In this document: positions 8,527-18,200 of the stretch, piece by piece
How positions within the stretch are numbered: the first letter of the stretch is position 1
Layout of the letters: each line of letters opens with the position of its first letter
DNA from: UBA8524 sp964215915
GTDB taxonomy: Bacteria > Bacteroidota > Bacteroidia > UBA8524
DNA length: 64,000 bases
Assembly: GCA_964215915.1 (NCBI GenBank)
Contig: CAXPEB010000059.1
Span: 74,213-138,212 of the forward strand
Direction of reading: 5' to 3'
Position numbers and translations under genes: made by a program
Notes under the pieces: generated by a model
Seen by the model: only the letters and a program-made list of their open reading frames with translations
Told to the model about the DNA's origin: nothing
Database searches by the model: none

Positions 8527-8984
8527 AAAAGAACGTATTCCTTACGATTCTGGTGCTGGGTTTACTGGCGTCAAACCTTCTGCTGGTATTCCTCCTGCAA
8601 AGGGATAAGCGTCCTCCGCATCCCCGGGAACCTAAAGAAGTTATTATCGAGCGACTGGAGTTTGACGAACAGCAGGTGAAAGATTATGAAGTGTTGATAC
8701 GGGAACATCGTAGCGGAATACTAAAGGCCCAGTCCAACATGAAAAACCTTCGGAGCGCACTTTATCTGTCGCTGCAAAACGAAACGGACAATACCCGGAG
8801 CGACAGCCTTATCCATGAAATAGGTAAATTGCAGGAAAGGATGGAACGCATCCATACGGACCATTTTCGTAAGATCGGGGAACTTTGTCGACCGGAACAA
8901 CAAAAGGCCTTTCAGGCATTGCTTCACGACCTGAACGAGTTGTTTTCAGCAAAACCGCGCCCTCCCAAACACCGGCGTCCATGA
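8523..8984 (+). CDS. CnrX/Spy-like periplasmic metal-sensor protein
   Basis: A 153-residue protein with an N-terminal membrane anchor (residues 5-25, LTILVLGLLASNLLLVFLL) and a helical periplasmic domain. The repeated amphipathic helices and the segment CRPEQQKAFQALL near residue 122, a degenerate LTxxQ-type motif, point to the Spy/CpxP/ZraP/CnrX superfamily (heavy-metal-resistance fold). Potential metal ligands in the exposed part are His33, His62, His98, Met107, His111, His114, Cys122, His135 and His150. Placed after an ECF sigma and a one-helix anti-sigma protein, it would be the sensor that binds a metal and releases the sigma factor, as CnrX does. Start and stop both lie in ATGA overlaps with neighbours. 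Metal identity is unknown. Confidence 0.75.
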   Translation: MKKNVFLTILVLGLLASNLLLVFLLQRDKRPPHPREPKEVIIERLEFDEQQVKDYEVLIREHRSGILKAQSNMKNLRSALYLSLQNETDNTRSDSLIHEIGKLQERMERIHTDHFRKIGELCRPEQQKAFQALLHDLNELFSAKPRPPKHRRP

Positions 8985-9607
8985 GATTTCCAATCCTTAT
9001 TCTGCTTTTCCTGACTTTCTTTTCCGGCAAACAGGCAGACCATTCTAAAATTACCGGGGTCAGGCCTGCTTTATCTTTTGGGAAGCAAACTACCCTGAGT
9101 ATGGATCAGTGGCAACTCCTGCCCAATGGTGACAGCCTCCGCATCAGCCAACTCCGGTATTACCTGAGCACCCCGGGCGGGGACTGGGTAAAACTGGTGG
9201 ACCTGAAGGAAAACAAATCCATAACTCCCCCGATCTATCAGAAAGCGGTTATGTTGGGTATAGACAGTATTACCCATGAACAGTATTCCCTGAAGGGCGA
9301 TCTGGACCCAATGCAGGGAATGTACTGGACCTGGAAAAGCGGTTATATTTTTTTCAAACTGGAAGGGGAATTAATCCGCAAGGGTGACTATCATGCGATC
9401 AGTCTTCATCTTGGGGGATACCAGTGGCCAAATAACAGCTGCTTTGTTATGGATAACATTTCATTGGATGGCGTGTCAATACTGAACCTTGATCTTAAAC
9501 CGCTTTTGGAAACCCTGCCCGATGGAAACTGGCGGGTAATGTCCCCCGGCACCGAATCCCGGCGCTGCCTCAAAATATTATCGGAAAGTTTCACTACCCG
9601 ACTATGA
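8981..9607 (+). CDS. MbnP-like periplasmic protein (candidate copper-binding partner of MbnH)
   Basis: A 208-residue secreted protein; the ATG at 8981 lies in an ATGA overlap with the upstream gene and directly precedes the signal peptide (MRFPILILLFLTFFSG). The mature part matches the MbnP-like family: SLRISQLRYYLS, then D-P-M-Q-GMYWTWKSGYIFFKLEG around residues 109-129, then ISLHLGGYQWP. In methanotrophs MbnP is acted on by the di-heme enzyme MbnH, which oxidises a tryptophan to kynurenine and creates a copper site. Trp116 and Trp118 lie in the conserved core and are the first candidates here. An mbnH-like gene follows immediately (ATGA overlap), which strongly supports the call. No methanobactin genes are in the window. 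Confidence 0.83.
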   Translation: MRFPILILLFLTFFSGKQADHSKITGVRPALSFGKQTTLSMDQWQLLPNGDSLRISQLRYYLSTPGGDWVKLVDLKENKSITPPIYQKAVMLGIDSITHEQYSLKGDLDPMQGMYWTWKSGYIFFKLEGELIRKGDYHAISLHLGGYQWPNNSCFVMDNISLDGVSILNLDLKPLLETLPDGNWRVMSPGTESRRCLKILSESFTTRL

Positions 9608-10620
9608 AAGCCACAGCCCTGACATTGATCTTGTTGCTGGGGGCCTTTTCCGGATTCCGGATACCAACTCCGTTTCCCGTCCCCGAAGGTTGGCCGGAAC
9701 CTGTTCAGGACGTGTTTGACTCAGAACGAACAGAGTTACGGATAGAGCTGGGACGTATGTTGTTTTATGACCCTTTGCTTTCCAGGGACACCACCATTTC
9801 CTGCGAAAGTTGCCACTCCCCTTTTTCATCCTTTACCCATACCGATCATGCACTCAGTCACGGTATCAGCGACCAGTCGGGAACGCGCAATGCCCCGGTT
9901 CTGATCAACCTGGCCTGGCAAAAACAATTTATGTGGGATGGAATAGCAGACAACCTTATTCAACAGAACCAGTTCCCTATCCATAACCCAATTGAAATGG
10001 ATATGGAGCTGGACCTTATCCTGGAAAGGTTGCAGGCACAGCCCCGTTATCGGAAAGCCTTTTTATTGGCCTGGCAAGACAGCCTGATCAACGAAAAGAA
10101 CCTGCTGCATTCTCTCTCTCATTTTCAATTCAGCCTGATCTCTGCCAATAGTCGCTATGACCGGGTCAAACGGGGGGAAGAACAATTCACACCAAAAGAA
10201 AACCGGGGTTACCGGCTTTTTCTCCTGCACTGCAACAGTTGCCACAGCGAGCCCTTATTCAGCAACGGAGGCTTTGCTACAAACGGATTACCTGTTGACA
10301 CAACACTGATGGATATGGGTCTAAAGACAATCAGCGGACGTTCTGAAGATTCACTGCTTTTTAAAATCCCTACCCTTCGTAACATCGAATACAGCTATCC
10401 TTATATGCATGATGGCCGGTTTTCCTCCCTTTCTGCCGTATTAAACCACTACAGCGAAGCGGTTCAGCAGCAAGTTAATTCACCAGGAAACCTTAGGAGC
10501 CCCCTGAAGCTTCGTCCGGAAGAAAAAGTGGAACTTATGGCCTTCCTGCTTTGTTTGAGCGACAAGGAATTTGTATTCAACCCCAAACACAGCTTTCCCC
10601 GAAAAACCCTATTTGACTAA
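9604..10620 (+). CDS. MbnH-like di-heme cytochrome c peroxidase family enzyme
   Basis: A 338-residue exported protein with a signal peptide (MKATALTLILLLGAFSG) and two c-type haem motifs, C67-x2-C70-H71 (CESCH) and C210-x2-C213-H214 (CNSCH). The layout is that of bacterial di-haem cytochrome c peroxidases and MauG/MbnH: LGRMLFYDPLLS, the SGTRNAPVLINLAW segment before PHWDG-like MWDGIADNLIQQ, and KIPTLRNIEYSYPYMHDGRFSSLSAVLNHY. MauG and MbnH use such haems to oxidise a partner protein rather than only peroxide. Because the preceding, overlapping gene encodes the MbnP-like partner, MbnH-type tryptophan oxidation is the favoured role; a plain peroxidase remains possible. Needs periplasmic cytochrome c maturation, whose genes are not in this window. 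Confidence 0.88.
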   Translation: MKATALTLILLLGAFSGFRIPTPFPVPEGWPEPVQDVFDSERTELRIELGRMLFYDPLLSRDTTISCESCHSPFSSFTHTDHALSHGISDQSGTRNAPVLINLAWQKQFMWDGIADNLIQQNQFPIHNPIEMDMELDLILERLQAQPRYRKAFLLAWQDSLINEKNLLHSLSHFQFSLISANSRYDRVKRGEEQFTPKENRGYRLFLLHCNSCHSEPLFSNGGFATNGLPVDTTLMDMGLKTISGRSEDSLLFKIPTLRNIEYSYPYMHDGRFSSLSAVLNHYSEAVQQQVNSPGNLRSPLKLRPEEKVELMAFLLCLSDKEFVFNPKHSFPRKTLFD

Positions 10621-10691
10621 GTTTTTTATTTTTTTTCTGAAAAAACGAAGGAATGCGAAAAATACCTCGTCAAACCAACTAAATAATTCGG

Positions 10692-12044
10692 ATGAAAAAC
10701 CTTTTGCTCACCGGTATCCTGATCCTGACCACTACCTGGTCTGGTTTCGCACAGGATCCCATGCTCAGCTCCTGGCTGATCAATACCACCGGCATTAAAG
10801 CCCGGTATTATATGAAGGGAAACTCTACACCCATAACGATGTCGGACGAGGCAAACGTTCAAAAGCTTCAGTATTCGGACGACTGGATTTATGTGCATAC
10901 TACCGGTTTGCCTGCCTATCCCACAGGTCCCTTTCTGGATGGAAACCCATCCACCTCCACCAATCAGGACGCTATTTTCAGAATCTCCCGTAACCCGCAG
11001 AAAAATAACGGAACTCCAACAGAGACCCGCCTGGGAAATATTGGCATCTTCATTAACGGAGTTGCCCTGTTCGACTACCGCGACGGAGTTTCCTGGAAGA
11101 GTTCCACCCAAACTTATGCCGGCGGCCCGTTTGGCGGGAAAGGCGACGAAGTATGGAACCGAGACGCCGTAGTGGCCGAAAGAACCGGATTCGATTGTGC
11201 CAAAGGTCATCCGGCTATGGGTAATTACCACCATCACCAGAACCCATCGGCCTTCAACCTGGATCGCCAGCAGGTATCCAATGTTTGCGACCTGTATGCG
11301 GCTGATGGACTTTATGTTATAGACAGCACGAAACACTCTCCTTTGATTGGTTTTACCTATGATGGCTACCCGATCTACGGAGCGTATGCCTATAAAAATG
11401 AAGACGGCACCGGAGGCATCGTACGGATGAAATCCGGCTATTCACTTCGTGCTATTACGGTACGTACCCATTATGCAGATGGTAGCGATGTTACCGACGG
11501 CCCGGATGTGAACAGCACCCATCCTCTGGGCACCTTCCGTGAGGATTATGAATTTATTGCCGGAAGCAGTGATGATGTGCTGGACGAGCACAACGGACGT
11601 TACTGTGTTACTCCGGAATTCCCGAACGGCACTTATGCCTATTTCTGTACCGTAGATGAAAACTGGAATTCGGCATACCCCTATTGCGTGGGGCCTACCT
11701 TCTATGGGGTGGTTAATGGCAACCGGGTAAATTCCGTAAACGAAACCGTAGAAACGTATACGCCTAACGGCATTTCCCGGACTACCGAAGAATCTCTTAA
11801 TCCGGTTATTTATCCGAACCCTGCCGGTGATATCCTGGCTATACAGGTAGCCAGCAGCCAGTGGGAAAACATCCAACTTGAGTTATTTGACCTGCAAGGC
11901 AAACAGGTGGATGAAAGCACTATTCTTCCGGGAAGTACGATCGGTTATTTCGATACCCGTACCTTGTATCCCGGAGAATATATACTGCGCATCTCCATAA
12001 AGGGAATGCTGATTACCCGTAAGGTGTTGATCACGCATCCCTGA
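10692..12044 (+). CDS. YHYH-domain secreted protein with T9SS sorting domain
   Basis: A 450-residue exported protein with a signal peptide (MKNLLLTGILILTTTWSGFAQ). Residues about 60-345 form a YHYH domain: GNYHHHQNP at Y179-H180-H181-H182 (the family's YHYH here reads YHHH), then GFTYDGYPIYGAYAY, and later LDEHNGRYCVTPEFPNGTYAYFCT. The many conserved His, Asp and Cys residues suggest metal binding, but no activity is established for the family. A type A T9SS sorting domain ends the protein (VIYPNPAGDILAIQV ... LYPGEYILRIS). It lies 71 bp after the MbnH-like gene on the same strand with no visible terminator between, and a strong terminator follows, so I place it as last gene of the sigma-MbnP-MbnH operon. 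Confidence 0.87.
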   Translation: MKNLLLTGILILTTTWSGFAQDPMLSSWLINTTGIKARYYMKGNSTPITMSDEANVQKLQYSDDWIYVHTTGLPAYPTGPFLDGNPSTSTNQDAIFRISRNPQKNNGTPTETRLGNIGIFINGVALFDYRDGVSWKSSTQTYAGGPFGGKGDEVWNRDAVVAERTGFDCAKGHPAMGNYHHHQNPSAFNLDRQQVSNVCDLYAADGLYVIDSTKHSPLIGFTYDGYPIYGAYAYKNEDGTGGIVRMKSGYSLRAITVRTHYADGSDVTDGPDVNSTHPLGTFREDYEFIAGSSDDVLDEHNGRYCVTPEFPNGTYAYFCTVDENWNSAYPYCVGPTFYGVVNGNRVNSVNETVETYTPNGISRTTEESLNPVIYPNPAGDILAIQVASSQWENIQLELFDLQGKQVDESTILPGSTIGYFDTRTLYPGEYILRISIKGMLITRKVLITHP

Positions 12045-12100
12045 CAGAAAGAAACTCCGGTCTTTCGTGGAGGCCGGATGCTTATCTCCCTCGTTAAGCA

Positions 12101-12135
12101 AACCAGGCTGCCTTGTGTGGCCTGGTCTTTTTTTT
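12101..12135 (+). terminator. Intrinsic terminator closing the MbnP/MbnH/YHYH operon
   Basis: ACCAGGC at 12102-12108 pairs with GCCTGGT at 12120-12126, followed directly by a C and nine T residues. It separates the operon from the alpha-2-macroglobulin gene. Confidence 0.85.
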
Positions 12136-12246
12136 ATCGGTTGGCATTTCTTAACATGCAGCTAACAGCCCTGTTTCCAACCCCGGCTTTATCTTCCTAC
12201 GTTTTACAGGTACACGCTGATTAAACCTTAACATTGTCGGGGAATC

Positions 12247-15200
12247 ATGAAAAAACTACCTCTCTTTTTCGTTCTGCTGCTATCTGTGCTGACCGTGCAT
12301 GCAAAGGAAACACCTGCGCTTCCCGGTTATTACTATTTCTTTCCGCTGGAAGAAAGCATCGCCCTTAACTACCACGAAACTGGGAATCTCCCGGAGGATT
12401 TCTGGCATACCCACCGGGCTTCCGACAGTATAAAGCTGGGGACCAACCCTTCCGTATACCTGCAACATACACGTCAGAGCGGCTACTTCCTGGTAGTTTC
12501 GTATGCGTATACCGGACCGAGTTACCAGTTCCTGAATATTCCCTTCGCAGAAATAAGGATACAGCGTTTTGACGACGAATGGCGCATCTACGCCTATGAC
12601 AGCACCGGATTCCCGGAAAATACCCGGTTTGAGACAGAGAAGCACCAATACCCGTATGACAAGGACTGCGGGTGTATCCGGATAGGGAAAAAGAAGTTCC
12701 CCGAAGGAACGAATACCCTTCGTTCCGGTAACCGTTTTCAGCTCCTCGGAGAACAGGATTTTTACCAGGCTTCAGGAAACGGACGCGTGCGCCAGCGTCT
12801 TTTCGGATGGATAGGAAAACTCTTCCGTTTCAACTGGCACCGGAACCGTACTCAGTTTGAGCCTGGGTTTATTGTTTTGAACCAAAGCGAATACCGACAC
12901 CTGGATTCCTTTCATGCCAAAGCCTTTCTTATCGATAAAAAAGGAAAAGCCTATGAAGGCCCGGTAAAGGTCTCTATACGTAACACCCAGCAAAACGGCA
13001 AGTATTTCTATTACGAAGCCGATGCGATACGCTATGGCGACGGAGCTTACGGCTTTAACTGGCGAATCCCCGACAGCCTGCAACTGGATCGCCAATACAG
13101 TATTCGTTTTTCTGCGGTAAAACGACAAGGTGTGTATAAAGATCAATCATTCAAGGTTACACACTATACCTTCCAGGATGTACAGGTCAGTATCCGGGCT
13201 CATTCAAACTACCTGTTGCCGGAAGACAGCAACTGGATCGTTGCCAGTGCCCTTGACCGTAACGGTATACCATTGTACGGTGCCCGGATCAGGCTGCGTT
13301 ACAGCCTGCGTAATTTCGGGACCGCTTACATCCCAATGGTTAGTTTTCCGGACTCCTTTCAACGGCTTATGAAGGACACTTCGCTTTACCTTCTTCCTGA
13401 AAAAGAAAACTGGATCCGTATGGATACGTCCATGCTGCCTCTGCTGGACCAAACGCTAATGGTCTATGCAGAAATCACTACGGAAGACGGGCAGACTTTT
13501 GGCCAAAACTTAAGCTTCCAACGCACCCGAAGCCTAGAAGAATATAGCTATCGCTACGAGGGCAAATCGATGGTTCTGGAATACCTGTTCAATAAAAGGT
13601 CGACGAAGTCGGATACGGTAACCCTGACGCTGAAGGACCATTTTTACAATGAAATCCAGGAAAGACAGGTCTGTTTGCCTTTCCGCTTGGAGGATGTTCA
13701 GCGGTATTCCTACATTGAAGCAAAGAAGCGTGACGGAAACAGGGTCATTTCCGTGTATCAGCAATATTCCCATCCGAGAGTCGGGGGTACCAAAACCCTG
13801 GATTCCCTATACCTTCAACTTCATGATCATGAAAGCCTGAACCTGCACTGGGAAGTGTATTACGACAAAAAATTCATCCTATCGGGAGAACTGGATAGCC
13901 TTGCGATACCGCTCAAAGGCGATGAACCGGTAATTATCGTTTACCGTTACAATCAGGGCCGCAACTTGTACCTAAAGCAACAGTTGATTCTTCCGCGTAC
14001 CTCCGAACTGACCATACTACATAATCTGCCGGATTTGGCTTATCCGGGGAAAAAAGTGGCTGTGGAAGTTGAGGTAAGGGATTTCCACCGCAAGCGTGTG
14101 CAGGGAGCCAACCTCACCGGCGTGAGTATCAATACGCAAATGCCTGTGATCACTCCGCCTTATGTACCGTATTACGGACCCATAACCTCGGAGCTGTTCC
14201 CGCAGCATGAAAAGGCCATCAGCTGGAAAACCTATTATCCGAGAAACCAGCTGGCCAAAGACACCGCTGTTTACCGGAATATGGAGCTTGAACGTATTCT
14301 CCATTACCGCCTGTACCAAAATCCCAATGCTATCCATAGTGAAAGTATTCCTTCACAAACAGGAGCCACGGAACTGCAAGTGGTCATGTATGAAGCAGAC
14401 CAGCCTTGTGCGCCAAAGGAATTATGGATAGACGGAGAGCTAAGGCTGCAAGCCTTTTCCAATGTGCTACAGCGCAATGTGTTCCTGGTAAAAGGTGGGT
14501 ATCATGCGATCAAGCTGAAGGGACAATCCTACTATGTTGAACTTGATTCTTTCCTGGTTGAGGAAAACAAAAAGAACCTGCTAGGCATCAATACCTATGC
14601 TCTGCCGAATGCCAAAGGCGTACGCTGGGACCGTATTGAGCCAGCCTATGAAGAACAGGAGGTACAGGCTATGGAAGAACATTTCCTGTTCCTGTCGCAT
14701 AACACTTCGCAAGCTTCCTATATTGTACACGAGGGAGTAGCCCTGGAAGTCCCCGTAGCCGGGCAGGTGTCCAATAATATGGCACGCTATTCTGCTGTTG
14801 GACCGCTGAAGGAAGGCTTGGTTGAATGGCTGCGGAAAGACACGGTGATCCGGTTTTACTATAATCCGGAGCTCGTCTATCAGTGGACCCACAACAAACT
14901 TTACACGTACAAAAAGGAGTTCTTTTCCGCTAGCGTGCCTCAGATTGATACCCGGCATTTCCAGGACCTTCCTGCCCTTACCAAATCAATCATTCTGGAA
15001 CAGTGGCGTATAGAAGACAGCATTGCGGCACTAAACAAACCGGTAATTCCATACAACCATAACAGATACCGAAGCGGGCAGAACTTCGACAATTACTACC
15101 CGGGTTACAGGGGCAATGCCACCTTGTTCATCCAGCAGGCCCCCGAATTCCCGATAAACTATAACTTTATTTGGCTGGAAAACCTGGAGACCCCTTACCT

Positions 15201-18200
15201 CTCACACTATCTGAATACCACAAACAAGGTGGTATCGGGGTTGAACCAGGGCTGGTACCGCTTGGTTACCGGTACTTACCAGCAACAAATGCTGTTTGTA
15301 GACAGTATTTATATCGATACCAATACGCTTAATTTCCTTCGTATTGATCTTACAGGCAACACCCCTCCCCCGGAAGTCTGGTCAACCATGCAGTATCATT
15401 ATTTCAAAACGATACAACGTTATGGAACCGGAAGGCTTCAACTCTATGATGCCTACGGAGCCAGAAGGGAGTTGAAAGGGGAAAGCAAAGCGGGTGAAGT
15501 AAGTGGCTGGGTTAGCATCAACCTGCAAACCGTGTCAAATGCCTCTATTGTCTGGATCAACCTGAATGGCAAGGACCGGTATATCTGCCGAAGCAATTCA
15601 CAAGGGTATTTCAACCATTATGACATGGAACCCGGGAGATACCTGGCCCAGGTGATCGGGCCATCCCGCAATATTTTCTTTGCCAGTGAAATTGAACTGA
15701 AGCCGGGGACCATGCATGAGGTCATGCTAAACTGTATCACGGATACGAGCTTGCGTCACCGGGCCATGACCCAGAGCAACCTGCGGAGATTTTCCACCAA
15801 ACCCGGAGCCTATACCGATTCCGAAGGAAACTTCGCCAACCTTCAGGGAGAAATCAAAGACAGAGAGCAAAACAAGCCGCTTCCCGGAGTCCGCATCCTG
15901 GTTTCCAAAAACGGGGTGATCGTAGGTGGCGACGTTACCGACCACAACGGCCAATACCACATCTGCTGCCTGAAACCAGGTACATACGATGTCAGTTTCA
16001 ACCTCATCGGCTTCCAATCGGAACGGTATACCGGTGTGGAACTGAAGGAAGGAAAAACCTTACAATTGGATCAGCATCTTAAAGTCAATGACCGACGTTA
16101 TGAGGACATTGAAGTAACCGAAGAAGTGGCTCTTGGCAGTATTCGGTCCGATGCCATTTCACCAAGCCAAACGTACAACACAACGGAGAACATCCAGGTT
16201 TTAGGGGCAAAAGCCGAACGTCTTGTTTATAAAATGAACGCCATGCAGATCCAGGTAAACGGCAAGGCCGACAAGAACACCAACAAAGAAGTAGCGGGTA
16301 TCGAGGAAGGTATCGATGAGAAAAAGCGGCTGGATGAGATCCGTATGGATGAAGAAGCCAACGATGTTCGTGAAGATTTCAGGACCAATGCTTTCTGGGT
16401 TCCCAACCTGGTTACCAATAAAGAAGGAAAAACAGCCTTTACTTATACCCTGCCCGGAGACCAGACCCAGTGGGTAAACTACCTGGTGGCCATCGACAAA
16501 AACCGGAATACCGGACTGAATACCTCCTACACGCGATCTTATAAACCCGTATCTGCTTCCCTGGCTGTGCCGGAGTTTCTGCGGACGGAAGACAGTATTC
16601 ATATCCGGGGAAAAGTAAGAAACCTAACTGGAGACACGCTTCCCGTAGCATTGCAAATGGATTTCCGGAATACCAACACCTGGGATGGCTCCCTGCTTAA
16701 CTACAACAGCGAAGTCAGCATACCCATGTTCTACCGGGAAAACTGGCCCATCCGTGTACAGCAATACGGAAGTGGCGACAGCCTGGACATGAAATATGCC
16801 CTCGATTACCAGGGGTATCGCGACGGGGAGCGGAGAAAAGTCCCGATAAAGAACAACTTGGTATTCCGCAGGAAAGTAAAGAGCCGCATCCTTGCCAAAG
16901 GAGAAAGGGTACAATTTCCCTCCTCCTCCGCTATGAAAAGAACCATACGGATCAACAGCGGTTTGCAGGACCTTATCCTGGAAGAAATCAATGCGTTGAA
17001 GAGTTATGGATACGGTTGTACGGAACAAACCGCCTCTCGTTTGGTAGCATTACTGCGCGAAAAACAACTGAAAGCAGCCATCAAAACACCGTTTGACGGT
17101 GAGAAGGATATCCTTTCTTCTATCAAAAGACTGGAAGATTTCCAGAACCGCGACGGTTCCTGGGGATGGTGGAAAGGGAGTTCGGCAGACTTCAACCTCA
17201 CCCGTTACGTGGCAGAGGCCCTAATGCTGGCGGATGAAGAAGGTTTCCGGGTAAAAAGTCATAAGCGCGGAGTGGGTTACCTGATCAATCATTATCAGAT
17301 GCTGGACTATTCCCAGAAGCTCCAGACGCTGATCCTGGCGGATGAACTGGGGATGAAGCTGGATTATGACGCTGAGATACGGCACTACGACAGTCTGAAC
17401 CTGAATCTGGAAGCGTACATGAGTCTTTGCCAGCTTAAGCTGAAAAGAGGAATGCCTGCAGACCTTAACCGGGTGAAGGGGGTACTTAAACGCGACGCGC
17501 AAGGTTATCTGTATGTGGATGCTCCGAGCACCTGGGGCTTTAATTCAAGAATCCTGAAACTGACTTTGCAGGCCTACGAGCTTTTCCGCTCTGCCGATTT
17601 GTTTGCCGAAGAACGTGTGCTCATGAAAAAAGGCATCTTCTCGAAACTTGGATATATCAGCCGCAATACCTTTGAACGGGCAGCTATCCTCAATACCCTG
17701 AGCAAGGAGGTTATCGAAACCAACGGTGGGTTGGTAAATGTCAGTATGAACGGGCAGGAATACCATTCACCGGTTGAAATAAATCCGGAGAACGGAGTGA
17801 TCAACATTACCAATACCGGTGAAGAGGTTTCGGTTATATTGATTGAGGAATACGAAGACCCGGCACAACTCCCACAGTATTCAGGCATTTCGCTTCACAG
17901 TTCTGTTCTGGGCAGCTCCGGTGAAATCAGCGAAGTGGAATATGGCAAAACCTGCCGCTTACAGGTAAAGGTATCCAACAGCGAATACCGGCATTACCTG
18001 GTGATGGAGGTACCGGTTCCTTCAGGCTTCCAGATACTTAACAAAATAGAGCGAAGCGGCTATGAAGTAGCCCGGGAGTACTACCCTGACCGCATCGTGC
18101 TTTACTTCGAACGACTTCCCAAGGGCAACTATGTCTACACCTTTGACCTGTTACCCCAGTTCAACGGGAAATTCCAGCTCATGCCTGCTTTTATGGAAGA

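Noticed and set aside
7722..12044. Horizontal transfer of the sigma/MbnP operon
   Set aside because: No change in base composition, no flanking repeats, transposase or tRNA; looks native.
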